Shown one piece after another: positions 48,288 through 57,094 of a DNA stretch of 64,000 nt. The stretch is from the NCBI GenBank assembly GCA_963698735.1, contig CAVOSA010000032.1, positions 186,001 through 250,000 on the forward strand, in the 5' to 3' direction. The position numbers were made by a program, and so were the translations under genes. The notes below the pieces were generated by a model, which saw nothing but the letters and a program-made list of their open reading frames with translations, had not been told where the DNA came from and made no database searches. How positions within the stretch are numbered: position 1 is the first letter of the stretch; each line of letters starts with the position of its first letter. This stretch comes from RPQJ01 sp963698735 (lineage in GTDB: Bacteria > Pseudomonadota > Gammaproteobacteria > Steroidobacterales > Steroidobacteraceae).

Positions 48288-50540
48288 ATGCGTAGAGACA
48301 GAAACAGGCGCGGTTCGGCCAAGGCCCCGCGCGACAATGCGCCGCAACCGCGCAGCCGGGCAGCCGCGCGCGCGCCGCAATCCCCTGAATCCGCCGTGCT
48401 GAACGTGCTGCGCAAGGCCGCCAGGCCGCTGCGCCTGGACGAAATCACGGAGGAATTCGGTCCCGCGGGAGCTGCCCAGGCTGAGCAGGAACTCGCGCAG
48501 CTGTTGAAGCGCGGTGAGGTCATGCTCAACCGCCGCGGCCAGTACTGCCTGCGCGAGCAGCTCGCCGGCCTCGTCGTGGGCACCGTGCAAGGTGCCCGCA
48601 ACGGCGACGGCCAGCTGTTCCCCGACGACGGTTCGGCGCCCATCTACCTGCCGGCGCAGCAGATGCGCGAGATCATGCACGGCGACCGGATCGCGGCGCG
48701 CATCGAAGCGACGCGCTTCAAGGGCCGCGCGCAGGGCACCATCGTCGAAGTGCTCGAACGCCGCACCAGAGAAGTCGTCGGCCGCCTGAACCTGGAATCG
48801 GGCATCGCGTACGTGACTCCCGACAACCCGCGGATCCCGCATCGCGTGCTGGTGCCGAGCCAGCAGCTCGGCGACGCCGTGCACGGCCAGATCGTGATGG
48901 TCGAGCTGACCCATCAGCCCTCGCGCACGTCCGGGCCGGTCGGCCGCGTGTCGAGGATTCTCGGCGACCATGGCGCACCCGGCATGGAAACCGAGATCGC
49001 GATCCACTCGCACAGCCTGCCGTTCGAGTTCCCGGCAGCGGTCGTGGCCGAAGCGGAAGCGTTCGGCGCGCGCATCCCGCAGGACGCCATCGCGGGCCGC
49101 GAAGACCTGCGCGGAATCGAGCTCGTCACCATCGACGGCGAGGACGCGCGCGACTTCGACGATGCCGTCTGGTGCGAGCGCAGGAGCGGCGGCTGGCGCG
49201 TGATCGTCGCCATCGCGGACGTCGCGCATTACGTGCGGCCCGGCAGTCCGCTCGACGTGGAGGCGCGCGAACGCGGCACGTCGGTGTACTTCCCGAACCG
49301 CGTGCTGCCGATGCTGCCCGAAGCGCTGTCGAACGGCCTGTGCTCGCTTAAGCCGGACGAAGACCGCCTGTGCCTGTGCTGCGAGCTGCGCGTCGCCGAC
49401 GACGGGCGCATCACCCGGTCACGCTTTTTCGAAGGCGTCATGCGTTCCGCTGCGCGGCTCACCTACCGCGACGTGGGCGAATTCCTGGACAAGCCCGCCG
49501 CGAAACACCCGCCGAAGCTCGAGGGCCTGCGCGAGCGGTTGCTGGCCTTGCATGGCGTGTACAAGTCCTTCATCCGCGCGCGGTCCGGCCGCGGCGCGCT
49601 CGAACTGGACACGCCCGAGCTCAAGCTCAAGTTCGACGAGCAGGGTCGCGTGGCCGCGCTCGTGGAGTATCCGCGCAACGACGCGCACCGCCTCATCGAG
49701 GAATGCATGGTTGCGGCCAACGTCGCGGCTGCGCGCTTCCTGGACCGTCACAAGGTGCCGACGTTGTACCGCGTGCACGGGCTGCCGGAGATCGACCGGC
49801 TGGAGACGCTGCGGACGTTCATGCGCGAGTTCGGGTTGTGGCTGCCGCCACCCGGGGAAATCACGCCCGAACACCTGCGCGACCTGCTGCAGAAGATCGG
49901 CGACCGCCCCGACGCGGGCCTCATCTCGACGGCGGTGATCCGTTCGATGCCGCAGGCCGTCTACCAGCCGGGCAACATCGGTCACTTCGGTCTCGCGCTC
50001 GAGCACTACGCGCACTTCACCTCGCCGATCCGCCGTTATCCGGACCTCGTGGTCCATCGCGGCATCCGCCAGGTGCTGCGCGAGGGTGAGCCACAGGACC
50101 TCATCGAGTGGCACGGGCAGTTCCCTGTGCTGGGCCAGGATTGCTCGTTCCGCGAGCGTCGTGCGGACGAAGCAACGCGCAGCGCCGTGGCCTGGCTCAA
50201 GTGCTACTACATGCAGGACCGCATCGGCGAGGAGTTCGACGGCATCGTCTCCGGCGTCGTCGACTTCGGCCTGTTCGTGCAGCTCGAGGGACTGCAGGTT
50301 GACGGGCTGCTGCACGTGTCTGCGCTGGGCGCGGATTACTTCGGCCGCGACAGCTCGGGCTTCCGCATGATCGGTCGCAGTTCCGGCAAGGTGTACCGGC
50401 TCGGCGACCGCCTGCGCGTGCGCGTCACGAACGTGTCGCTCGACGACCGTCGCGTGGATTTCGAACTCGCCGGGGAGACGCAGGAGACGCGCCGTCCGGC
50501 CGGGCGCTTCTTGCGCCAGGGCGGCCGGAGGCGTCGCTGA
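48288..50540 (+). CDS. rnr: ribonuclease R
   Basis: A 750-residue 3'-5' exoribonuclease of the RNB family, degrading structured RNA and acting in rRNA quality control. The N-terminus is basic (RRDRNRRGSAK), followed by a winged-helix segment, cold-shock domains (about 95-240), the RNB catalytic core with TIDGEDARDFDDAVW (active-site aspartates), and HFTSPIRRYPDLVVHR. A C-terminal S1 domain has EFDGIVSGVVDFGLFVQLEGLQVDGLLHVSALG. A basic tail follows. AAGGA lies upstream of ATG 48288. It is coupled to rlmB by TGATG. Confidence 0.96.
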   Translation: MRRDRNRRGSAKAPRDNAPQPRSRAAARAPQSPESAVLNVLRKAARPLRLDEITEEFGPAGAAQAEQELAQLLKRGEVMLNRRGQYCLREQLAGLVVGTVQGARNGDGQLFPDDGSAPIYLPAQQMREIMHGDRIAARIEATRFKGRAQGTIVEVLERRTREVVGRLNLESGIAYVTPDNPRIPHRVLVPSQQLGDAVHGQIVMVELTHQPSRTSGPVGRVSRILGDHGAPGMETEIAIHSHSLPFEFPAAVVAEAEAFGARIPQDAIAGREDLRGIELVTIDGEDARDFDDAVWCERRSGGWRVIVAIADVAHYVRPGSPLDVEARERGTSVYFPNRVLPMLPEALSNGLCSLKPDEDRLCLCCELRVADDGRITRSRFFEGVMRSAARLTYRDVGEFLDKPAAKHPPKLEGLRERLLALHGVYKSFIRARSGRGALELDTPELKLKFDEQGRVAALVEYPRNDAHRLIEECMVAANVAAARFLDRHKVPTLYRVHGLPEIDRLETLRTFMREFGLWLPPPGEITPEHLRDLLQKIGDRPDAGLISTAVIRSMPQAVYQPGNIGHFGLALEHYAHFTSPIRRYPDLVVHRGIRQVLREGEPQDLIEWHGQFPVLGQDCSFRERRADEATRSAVAWLKCYYMQDRIGEEFDGIVSGVVDFGLFVQLEGLQVDGLLHVSALGADYFGRDSSGFRMIGRSSGKVYRLGDRLRVRVTNVSLDDRRVDFELAGETQETRRPAGRFLRQGGRRRR

Positions 50541-51403
50541 TGCCGCGCGGGGGCGATTCGCGCGACGGGCGTCGTGCAGGCGGATCGCAGCGCAGGCCCG
50601 CCGCTTCCGGTGGCCGCTCGCGTGATGCGCACGGCGCGCCCGCTGCGCAGTCCGCTGACAACGTTGCATACGGCATCCATTCGGTGCGCGTGCTGCTGCA
50701 GCGCTCGCCGCAGCGCGTGCGGCAGCTCTGGTTGTCGGCGGAGCGCGAGTCGGCGGCGCGGCTGCAGGAACTGCGCACGCTCGCAGGCAACGCCGGCATC
50801 GCAATCCAGGATGCCGACGGTCAGCGCCTCGAACGGCTGGCGGGCGGCGAACGCCACCAGGGCGTCGTCGTCGAACTCGTGCCTCGTGCGGGCGACCCCG
50901 AGACTCAACTCGAAGAGGCGCTCGAGGCGCTCGGCGAGGCGCCGCCGCTGCTGCTGGTGCTCGATGGTGTCACTGATCCCCACAACCTCGGCGCCTGCCT
51001 GCGCAGCGCGGACGCGGCCGGGGTGGCCGCGGTCATCGTGCCGCGCGACCGGGCCGTGGGACTGACGCCTGTCGTGAGGAAGGTTGCGGCCGGGGCGGCC
51101 GAGACGCTGCCGCTGGTCCAGGTCGTGAACCTGGCCCGGACCCTGCGCGAACTCAAGGAGCGCGGCATCTGGCTCGTCGGCACGTCCGAAGATGCGCCCC
51201 GTACGCTGTACGAAGTTGACCTCAAGGGCCCCACGGCGCTCGTCCTGGGATCCGAGGGGGAGGGCATGCGTCGCCTCACGCGGGAGGCCTGCGACGAACT
51301 GGTGTCCATCCCGATGGGCGGGGCGGTCGAGAGCCTCAACGTCTCGGTGGCGACGGGGGTCGCGCTCTTCGAGGCCGTTCGCCAGCGCCGGGCTGGCCCC
51401 TAG
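50540..51403 (+). CDS. rlmB: 23S rRNA (guanosine-2'-O-)-methyltransferase RlmB
   Basis: A 287-residue SPOUT methyltransferase modifying G2251 of 23S rRNA. The first 40 residues are a basic low-complexity extension not found in short family members. The substrate-binding domain (AYGIHSVRVLLQRSP) precedes the knotted catalytic domain with LDGVTDPHNLGACLRSADAAG (motif 1), ALVLGSEGEGMRRLTRE (motif 2) and IPMGGAVESLNVSVATG (motif 3). The start overlaps the rnr stop. The rnr-rlmB pair leads into the ribosomal cluster. Confidence 0.95.
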   Translation: MPRGGDSRDGRRAGGSQRRPAASGGRSRDAHGAPAAQSADNVAYGIHSVRVLLQRSPQRVRQLWLSAERESAARLQELRTLAGNAGIAIQDADGQRLERLAGGERHQGVVVELVPRAGDPETQLEEALEALGEAPPLLLVLDGVTDPHNLGACLRSADAAGVAAVIVPRDRAVGLTPVVRKVAAGAAETLPLVQVVNLARTLRELKERGIWLVGTSEDAPRTLYEVDLKGPTALVLGSEGEGMRRLTREACDELVSIPMGGAVESLNVSVATGVALFEAVRQRRAGP

Positions 51404-51416
51404 CCCCTCCCTCCGC

Positions 51417-51531
51417 TACAATACGCGGCTCCGTGCCGTCGACAGACGGTCCGGGGGTTGTTTTAACTCCTTGTCGCACCTGCGTTTTCAGTCATTCAGG
51501 GCGACATCATTCCGCAAGGAGACTTGAGTCG
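51417..51531 (+). promoter_or_regulatory. rpsF promoter and 5' leader
   Basis: A TACAAT -10-like box (51417-51422) begins 14 bp after rlmB and is followed by a leader of about 100 nt. The leader contains a perfect CCGTC-GACA-GACGG hairpin (51436-51449) and a GGGGTTG-TTT-TAACTCC stem (51454-51470, one G-U). Ribosomal-protein leaders before rpsF bind S6:S18 in several bacteria; whether this one does is not established here. Confidence 0.45.
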
Positions 51532-51924
51532 ATGCGTCATTATGAAATCGTTTTCCTGGTCCACCCGGATCAGAGCGAGCAGGTCCCGGCCATGGTCGAG
51601 CGCTATCGCGGCATCATCACCGCGGCCGGCGGCGCGATCCACCGTTTCGAGGACTGGGGCCGCCGCCAGCTCGCGTTCCCGATCGCCAAGGTGCACAAGG
51701 CGCACTACGTCCTCATGAACGTCGAGTGTGACAAAGCCACGCTCGACGAACTGACGGGCAGCTTCCGCTTCAGCGACGCCGTCATCCGCAACATGGTCAT
51801 CGCGATGCCGGCGGCCGTGACGGAGCCGTCGCCGATGGCGCGCGCCGAGGAAGAAGGCGCGCCCCGCAGCGACGAAGGCCCCATCGGTACCGGGGACAGC
51901 GAAGAGTCGATCGGCGCGGGCTGA
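51532..51924 (+). CDS. rpsF: 30S ribosomal protein bS6
   Basis: A 130-residue S6 with MRHYEIVFLVHPDQSEQV, FEDWGRRQLAFPIAKVHKAHYVLMN and a FRFSDAVIRNMV end. The Glu/Ser/Gly-rich acidic tail (residues 105-130) is where RimK-type glutamylation occurs in other species. AAGGAGA lies upstream of ATG 51532. Followed by rpsR. Confidence 0.97.
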   Translation: MRHYEIVFLVHPDQSEQVPAMVERYRGIITAAGGAIHRFEDWGRRQLAFPIAKVHKAHYVLMNVECDKATLDELTGSFRFSDAVIRNMVIAMPAAVTEPSPMARAEEEGAPRSDEGPIGTGDSEESIGAG

Positions 51925-51989
51925 GCCCCGCCGTCGCTTCGTCGCACGCTGCTACAGCACAGACCACACACATTACCGGGTGACACCAC

Positions 51990-52214
51990 ATGGCACGTTT
52001 TTTCCGTCGCCGTAAGTTCTGCAAATTCACGGCCGAAGGCGTCGAGCGGATCGACTACAAGGATCTCGCCACGCTGAAGGGCTATATCACCGAGACGGGC
52101 AAGATCGTCCCGAGCCGCATCACCGGCACGCGGTCGAACTACCAGCGCCAGCTCGCGCTCGCAGTGAAGCGGGCCCGTTTCCTCGCGCTGCTGCCGTACA
52201 CGGACCAGCACTGA
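51990..52214 (+). CDS. rpsR: 30S ribosomal protein bS18
   Basis: A 74-residue S18: RRRKFCKFTAEGVERIDYKD, the LKGYITETGKIVPSRITGT motif and the basic QRQLALAVKRARFLALLPY helix. It pairs with S6 on the platform. Standard length and place. Confidence 0.98.
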   Translation: MARFFRRRKFCKFTAEGVERIDYKDLATLKGYITETGKIVPSRITGTRSNYQRQLALAVKRARFLALLPYTDQH

Positions 52215-52278
52215 GCCAGCGCTCCGTGGGTGATCCTGGCAGCCCTGTCGCAGGGCTGCCTGCGGAGCACGCACCAGC

Positions 52279-53184
52279 ATGAACCGATCGCTGGCCCAGT
52301 GGCTTGCCGGTAATCCGGTCGGGGCCGTCCTCCTGACGGCCCTGCTGGGCTTGCTGCCGCTGCTCGGCGTGGGGATCGCGTTCTTCCTGCCAGGCGCCGT
52401 GCCCGCCCTCATCGTGCTGGTGCGCGGCGTGCGCGCGGGAACGATCGTTGCGGCTGGCGCGAGCCTCCTGCTGGCGGCGGCGATGGTCCTGTTCGGGCGG
52501 CCGATGGCGGTGGGTTTCGTCTACTCCGCCTGGGTCCTGGGACCGCCGCTGCTGCTGGCGATCCTGCTGCACAGGACTGAATCGCTGTCGCTGTGCCTGC
52601 AGGTCGCGACACTGGTCGGCGCGGCGCTGCTGGTCGTGCTGCACGGCTCGCTCGGCGACCCGCAACAGTTCTGGGCACCTTTCGTGCGCGACCTCGCGCA
52701 GGAAATGAAGACGCGCGGCGTGCCGATGGACCTCGAGAAGGACGGGCTCGCGGACACGCTGGCCCGCACGCTCTGGGGCTGGGTTGCGGTGCTGACGATG
52801 CTGCTGGCGATGTGCGCGCTGTTCCTGGCCCGCTGGTGGCAGTCGCTGCCCGAGCGGGCAGGCAGCTTCGGCGCGGAGTTCCGGCAGATCCGCCTGGGCC
52901 GCGTGCTGGGCATCGCGGCGGCCGTGGTCATCGGCGCTTCGCTGTTCACGGAGCAGGCGCTCGTGGGTGACGTCGGCCGGCTGTTCCTCGGCTCGCTGGT
53001 GATCGTGGGCCTCGCGGCCACGCACCGCGCGGTGTCGCAGGGCAAGCTGGGCAGGGTCTGGCTGTGGGTGACGTACGCGCTGCTGGTGTTCGTTGCGCCG
53101 TTCGCGGTCGTGGCGCTCGCGGCCTGGGGTTTCGTGGATAACTGGCTGCGTTCGCAGCCGCCAGGGCCAACAGCGGTAGCATGA
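52279..53184 (+). CDS. DUF2232 (YybS-like) membrane protein
   Basis: A 301-residue protein with about eight hydrophobic segments (for example AVLLTALLGLLPLLGVGIAFF and WVAVLTMLLAMCALFLARWW). The gene position between rpsR and rplI and the overall shape match the DUF2232/YybS family found at this site in many bacteria. Function unknown; its conserved place with ribosomal and replication genes is the only clue. Confidence 0.8.
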   Translation: MNRSLAQWLAGNPVGAVLLTALLGLLPLLGVGIAFFLPGAVPALIVLVRGVRAGTIVAAGASLLLAAAMVLFGRPMAVGFVYSAWVLGPPLLLAILLHRTESLSLCLQVATLVGAALLVVLHGSLGDPQQFWAPFVRDLAQEMKTRGVPMDLEKDGLADTLARTLWGWVAVLTMLLAMCALFLARWWQSLPERAGSFGAEFRQIRLGRVLGIAAAVVIGASLFTEQALVGDVGRLFLGSLVIVGLAATHRAVSQGKLGRVWLWVTYALLVFVAPFAVVALAAWGFVDNWLRSQPPGPTAVA

Positions 53185-53250
53185 CCGCGCGGCCCGACGA
53201 CGAGATGGTTTAGTCAGTCAACAATTTGAAGATCGATCGAGGACATTACG

Positions 53251-53700
53251 ATGGAAGTCATCCTGCTGCAGAAGGTCGCCAACCTCGGCAACATCGGCGA
53301 CAAGGTCAAGGTCAAGCCGGGCTACGGCCGCAACTTCCTGTTGCCGTCGGGCAAGGCCGCGCTCGCGACCGCGACCAACCTGAAGAAGTTCGAAGAGCGC
53401 CGCGCCGAGTTCGAAAAGCTCGCGGCCGACTCGCTCACCAGCGCCCAGTCGCGCGCGAAGCAGCTCGAGGGCTTCACGCTCAACCTGCACGCCAAGGCGG
53501 GCACCGAGGGCAAGCTGTTCGGTTCCGTCGGCACTGCTGACATCTCGGAGGCCCTCACCAAGGCCGGCATCGCGATCGAGCGCAGCGAAGTCCGGCTGCC
53601 GGGCGGCCCGATCCGCCTGATGGGCGAGCACCACGTCAAGGTGCACCTGCACTCCGACGTCGAGATCGACCTGCCGGTCGTGATCACCGCCGAAGACTGA
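53251..53700 (+). CDS. rplI: 50S ribosomal protein bL9
   Basis: A 149-residue L9: MEVILLQKVANLGNIGDKVKV and PGYGRNFLLPSGKA in the N-domain, the long connecting helix (NLKKFEERRAEFEKLA), then the C-domain with GKLFGSVGTADISEAL and HHVKVHLHSDVEIDL. Standard length. Confidence 0.98.
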   Translation: MEVILLQKVANLGNIGDKVKVKPGYGRNFLLPSGKAALATATNLKKFEERRAEFEKLAADSLTSAQSRAKQLEGFTLNLHAKAGTEGKLFGSVGTADISEALTKAGIAIERSEVRLPGGPIRLMGEHHVKVHLHSDVEIDLPVVITAED

Positions 53701-53734
53701 TCCTCCTCGCCCGAGCGGGGAGCATCCGTCCGTG

Positions 53735-55180
53735 ATGGAGCAGGAAGGCAGCGACAGCGGTTCTGGCTCCGGCGGCAGGGTCCGCCGGAAGCCGCGCCCC
53801 TTCGTCAGCGAGGAGGCGGCAGCCCTGCGCGTGCCGCCGAACTCGCTCGAAGCCGAGCAGGCCGTGCTCGGCGGGCTGCTGCTGGACAACAGCACCTGGG
53901 ACTCGATCGCGGACCGCCTGCGCCCTGAAGATTTCTACCGGCGCGACCACCAGCTCATCTTCGAGGCGATTCTCGATCTCTCGCAGAAAAGCGAGCCGAG
54001 CGACGCTGTCACGCTCGCCGAGCGCCTCGCCAGCAAGGGGCTGGCGGACGAAACCGGCGGCCTGGCCTATCTGGCCGGCCTGGCGCGAGACACTCCGACC
54101 GCGGAGAACATCCGCGCCTACGCCGACATCGTCCGCGAGCGCTCGCTGCTGCGGCAGCTGATCCGGGTGAGCGGCGAGATCGCCGGCAGCGCCTATGAAA
54201 ATGAAGGCAAGGCTGCCGCGGAGCTCGTCGACGAAGCGGAGCGCCGCATCTTCCAGATTGCCGAGAAAGGCCGCAGGTCGGGCTCCGGCTTCGTGGCCGT
54301 GCGCGAAGTGCTCGGGGCGACGATCGACCGCCTCGACCTGCTGCACGCCTCGCAGGGGCAGCTGACCGGGCTCAGCACCGGCTACGCCGAACTCGACAAG
54401 ATGACCGCGGGGCTGCAGCCCGGCGACCTCGTCATCGTCGCCGGCCGCCCGTCGATGGGCAAGACGACGCTCGCGCTGAACATCGCCGAGAATGCGGCGA
54501 TCGCGGCCAACAAGCCGGTTGCCATCTTCTCGATGGAAATGTCGCGCGAGCAGCTCGCGTTCCGCATGATTTCCTCGCTCGGCCGCGTCGACCAGGGCCA
54601 CATGCGCACCGGCAACTTCGGCGACGAGGACTGGGCGCGCATCAACAGCGCCATCGCACAGATGAAAACCGCGCCGATGTACATCGACGACAGCGGCTCG
54701 CTCACGCCCACCGAAGTGCGCGCCCGCGCGCGCCGGCTGGCGCGCGACACGGAGAAGCAGGGCGGCCTCGGCCTCATCGTCATCGACTACCTGCAGCTGA
54801 TGCAGGTCGCCGGCAACAAGGAAAACCGTGCAACCGAGATCTCCGAGATCTCGCGCTCGCTCAAGGCCCTGGCCAAGGAACTGCGCGTGCCGGTGATCGC
54901 CCTGTCACAGCTCAACCGCGGCGTCGAGCAGCGCCAGGACAAGAAGCCAGTGATGTCGGATCTGCGTGAAAGCGGCGCGATCGAGCAGGACGCGGACCTG
55001 ATCATGATGATCTACCGCGAGGAAGTGTACGAACCCGACACGCCGCGCAAGGGCATCGCGGACATCATCATTACCAAGCAGCGCAACGGTCCCACGGGCG
55101 AAGTGCACCTGACGTTCCTCGGCAAGTACACCCGCTTCGAGAACCTCGCGCACGGCAACTACGGCGATTACGGCGGCTGA
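53735..55180 (+). CDS. dnaB: replicative DNA helicase DnaB
   Basis: A 481-residue hexameric helicase unwinding DNA ahead of the replisome. The N-terminal collar begins with PPNSLEAEQAVLGGLLLDN after a 35-residue Gly/Ser/Arg-rich lead-in. The RecA-like motor has VIVAGRPSMGKTTLALNIA (Walker A, about residue 235-250), IFSMEMSREQLA, GLIVIDYLQLM (Walker B) and PVIALSQLNRGVEQR with the arginine finger. No intein is present. ATG 53735 is chosen over GTG 53732. It is followed closely by alr. Confidence 0.97.
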   Translation: MEQEGSDSGSGSGGRVRRKPRPFVSEEAAALRVPPNSLEAEQAVLGGLLLDNSTWDSIADRLRPEDFYRRDHQLIFEAILDLSQKSEPSDAVTLAERLASKGLADETGGLAYLAGLARDTPTAENIRAYADIVRERSLLRQLIRVSGEIAGSAYENEGKAAAELVDEAERRIFQIAEKGRRSGSGFVAVREVLGATIDRLDLLHASQGQLTGLSTGYAELDKMTAGLQPGDLVIVAGRPSMGKTTLALNIAENAAIAANKPVAIFSMEMSREQLAFRMISSLGRVDQGHMRTGNFGDEDWARINSAIAQMKTAPMYIDDSGSLTPTEVRARARRLARDTEKQGGLGLIVIDYLQLMQVAGNKENRATEISEISRSLKALAKELRVPVIALSQLNRGVEQRQDKKPVMSDLRESGAIEQDADLIMMIYREEVYEPDTPRKGIADIIITKQRNGPTGEVHLTFLGKYTRFENLAHGNYGDYGG

Positions 55181-55193
55181 GGCGCGGCTTCCG

Positions 55194-56276
55194 GTGCAGA
55201 GCCAGAGCCCGATACGCGCGGTCATTGACACGGCAGCGCTGCGCCACAACCTCCGCCAGGTCCGCCGTGCCGCGCCCGACAGCCGCGTGATGGCCGTGAT
55301 CAAGGCGAATGCGTATGGCCACGGCCTGGTTCCGGCCGCAAGGGCGTTCGCCGATGCAGACGGCTTCGCCGTCGCGCGCCTCGGCGAGGGCCTGGCGCTG
55401 CGGGCCGCGGGCCTCACCAACCGCATCCTGCTGCTCGAAGGCGTATTCAGTGCGGAGCAGCTCGCCGTGGCCGCGCAGGCGCAGTTCGAATTGATGGTGC
55501 ACAGCTTCGAGCAGCTCGAGTTGCTGGAGGCGCTGGGCGGCGAGACCCGGCTCATCGCGTGGATCAAGGTCGATTCCGGCATGAATCGCCTTGGGTTCCG
55601 GCTGGAGGAATTCGGCGCGGCCTATGATCGCCTGCGCCGCAATTCGCACGTGCAGGCCGAGCCGATGCTCGTCACGCACCTTGCGTCCGCGGATGACCGG
55701 AGCGATCCAAAGACGCGCCAGCAGCTGGAAGCTTTCGCGACCGCGACCTCCGGTGTGGCCGGCGCGCGCAGCATTGCCAACAGCGCCGGCGTGCTGGCCT
55801 GGCCCGCAGCCCGCGCCGACTGGGTACGACCCGGCCTGATGCTCTATGGCGTTTCGCCGTTTGCGAGCGACACCGGCACCGCGCTTGGCTTGCGGCCGGC
55901 GATGACGCTGTGCACCGAAGTGATCGCCGTGAAGAACGTGCGCGCGGGCGAGACCGTCGGCTACGGCGGGTCCTGGACCGCGCCGCGCGAGACGCGCATG
56001 GCCGTCGTGGCGGCCGGCTATGGCGATGGTTATCCGCGCAATACGGCCTCGGGTGCGCCGGTGCTGGTCGGCGGCCGCCGCGCGCCGCTGATCGGCCGCG
56101 TGTCGATGGACATGATCACCGTGGATGTGACCGACCTGCCGGCCGTCGGAGTCGGCGATCCGGTGGTGCTCTGGGGTAATGAAGTGCCGGTCGAGGAGAT
56201 TGCCGCGCACGCAGGGGCGATCCCCTGGGACCTGCTCTGCAGCGTCAGCCAGCGCGTCCAGCTCGAGGTGGGTTGA
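55194..56276 (+). CDS. alr: alanine racemase
   Basis: A 360-residue PLP enzyme interconverting L- and D-alanine for peptidoglycan. The PLP lysine lies in VMAVIKANAYGHG (about residue 38); the catalytic Tyr is in GETVGYGGSW (about 257), on the C-terminal barrel of the partner subunit. Also seen are DSGMNRLGF, IANSAGVLAW, RPGLMLYGVSP and GRVSMDMITVDVTD. GTG start 13 bp after dnaB; dnaB-alr order is widely conserved. Confidence 0.96.
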   Translation: MQSQSPIRAVIDTAALRHNLRQVRRAAPDSRVMAVIKANAYGHGLVPAARAFADADGFAVARLGEGLALRAAGLTNRILLLEGVFSAEQLAVAAQAQFELMVHSFEQLELLEALGGETRLIAWIKVDSGMNRLGFRLEEFGAAYDRLRRNSHVQAEPMLVTHLASADDRSDPKTRQQLEAFATATSGVAGARSIANSAGVLAWPAARADWVRPGLMLYGVSPFASDTGTALGLRPAMTLCTEVIAVKNVRAGETVGYGGSWTAPRETRMAVVAAGYGDGYPRNTASGAPVLVGGRRAPLIGRVSMDMITVDVTDLPAVGVGDPVVLWGNEVPVEEIAAHAGAIPWDLLCSVSQRVQLEVG

Positions 56277-56318
56277 CGAGCCCTTGCCCGCGCGGACTTC
56301 ACCCCGCCTGTCGGCCGG

Positions 56319-56342
56319 CCTCTCCCGCTGACGCGGGAGAGG
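56319..56342. repeat. REP-like hairpin between alr and the FHA gene
   Basis: CCTCTCCCGC (56319-56328) pairs perfectly with GCGGGAGAGG (56333-56342) around TGAC. The stem resembles the 44374-44398 repeat, but the GGGGTGAGGG tail is missing. It lies between convergent genes and may act as a bidirectional transcript end. Confidence 0.75.
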
Positions 56343-56350
56343 TGACAAGG

Positions 56351-57076
56351 TCAGTTCTCGAAGAACCCCATCTTGACGCCCGCGAGTTGCACGACGTCGT
56401 TGTCGTGCAGCCGGTGCGCCTGCGGGCCGATCGCGGTGCCGTTGACGAGCGGGAAGTCGTCGTCCTTGCCGCTCTCGACGTGGACGATGTAGAAGCCGTC
56501 GGCGCGCCGCGTGATCGCTGCGACCTGGATGCCCGGGCGGCCGAGCGTAGTGAGCGTCTTCACCAGTTCGAGTTCGCGGCCGGCGAACTGGCCGGAAAGC
56601 ACCTGCAGCCTGGCCCGTGGCAGCACGCCATTCGGGAAGGAATGCGAGGCTGCACCGCCGCCAGTCGCCGCTGCCGGGGCCATCGCCTGCACCGCAGCCG
56701 CCGCTTTCGGCGCACCCGCCATCAGCGTCGCGGCGTCGCGCGGGCTGATAATCATCGTCTTCTGGAACTCGTCCTCGGGCTCTTCCGCTTCACTGTCGAC
56801 GAACCGCAGCGCGTGGTGACCCACGGTGAGCACGTCGCCGTGCTGCAGCGCGTGCTTCTTGATGATCTTGCCGTTGACGTACGTGCCGTTGGTGCTGTTG
56901 AGGTCTTCGAGGAACGAGTCGTTCAGGATGTTGATCACGAGCGCGTGATGACCCGACACCGCCGGGTTGTCGATGCGGATGTCGTTGTCAGGGAGGCGCC
57001 CGATCGTGTAGCGCTCCTTGCTCATGTTGTATTCGGCGAGCACTTGCCCGTCGAGATGCAATACCAGCCTGGCCAT
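56351..57076 (-). CDS. tandem FHA-domain protein
   Basis: A 241-residue cytoplasmic protein with two forkhead-associated phosphothreonine-binding domains. The first (about 1-95) is canonical: YTIGRLPDNDIRIDNPAVSGHHALV and LEDLNSTNGTYVNGK. The second (about 150-241) is degenerate: TLGRPGIQVAAITRRADGFYIVHVE, lacking the S..H core. An Ala/Gly-rich linker joins them, and a FQKTMIISPRD segment (Thr107) could itself be a kinase target. It is 18 bp downstream of a PP2C phosphatase and a Ser/Thr kinase on the same strand, so it is the likely reader of that kinase. Confidence 0.92.
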   Translation of the reverse strand: MARLVLHLDGQVLAEYNMSKERYTIGRLPDNDIRIDNPAVSGHHALVINILNDSFLEDLNSTNGTYVNGKIIKKHALQHGDVLTVGHHALRFVDSEAEEPEDEFQKTMIISPRDAATLMAGAPKAAAAVQAMAPAAATGGGAASHSFPNGVLPRARLQVLSGQFAGRELELVKTLTTLGRPGIQVAAITRRADGFYIVHVESGKDDDFPLVNGTAIGPQAHRLHDNDVVQLAGVKMGFFEN

Positions 57077-57094
57077 GGGTAAACCTATGCTCCC

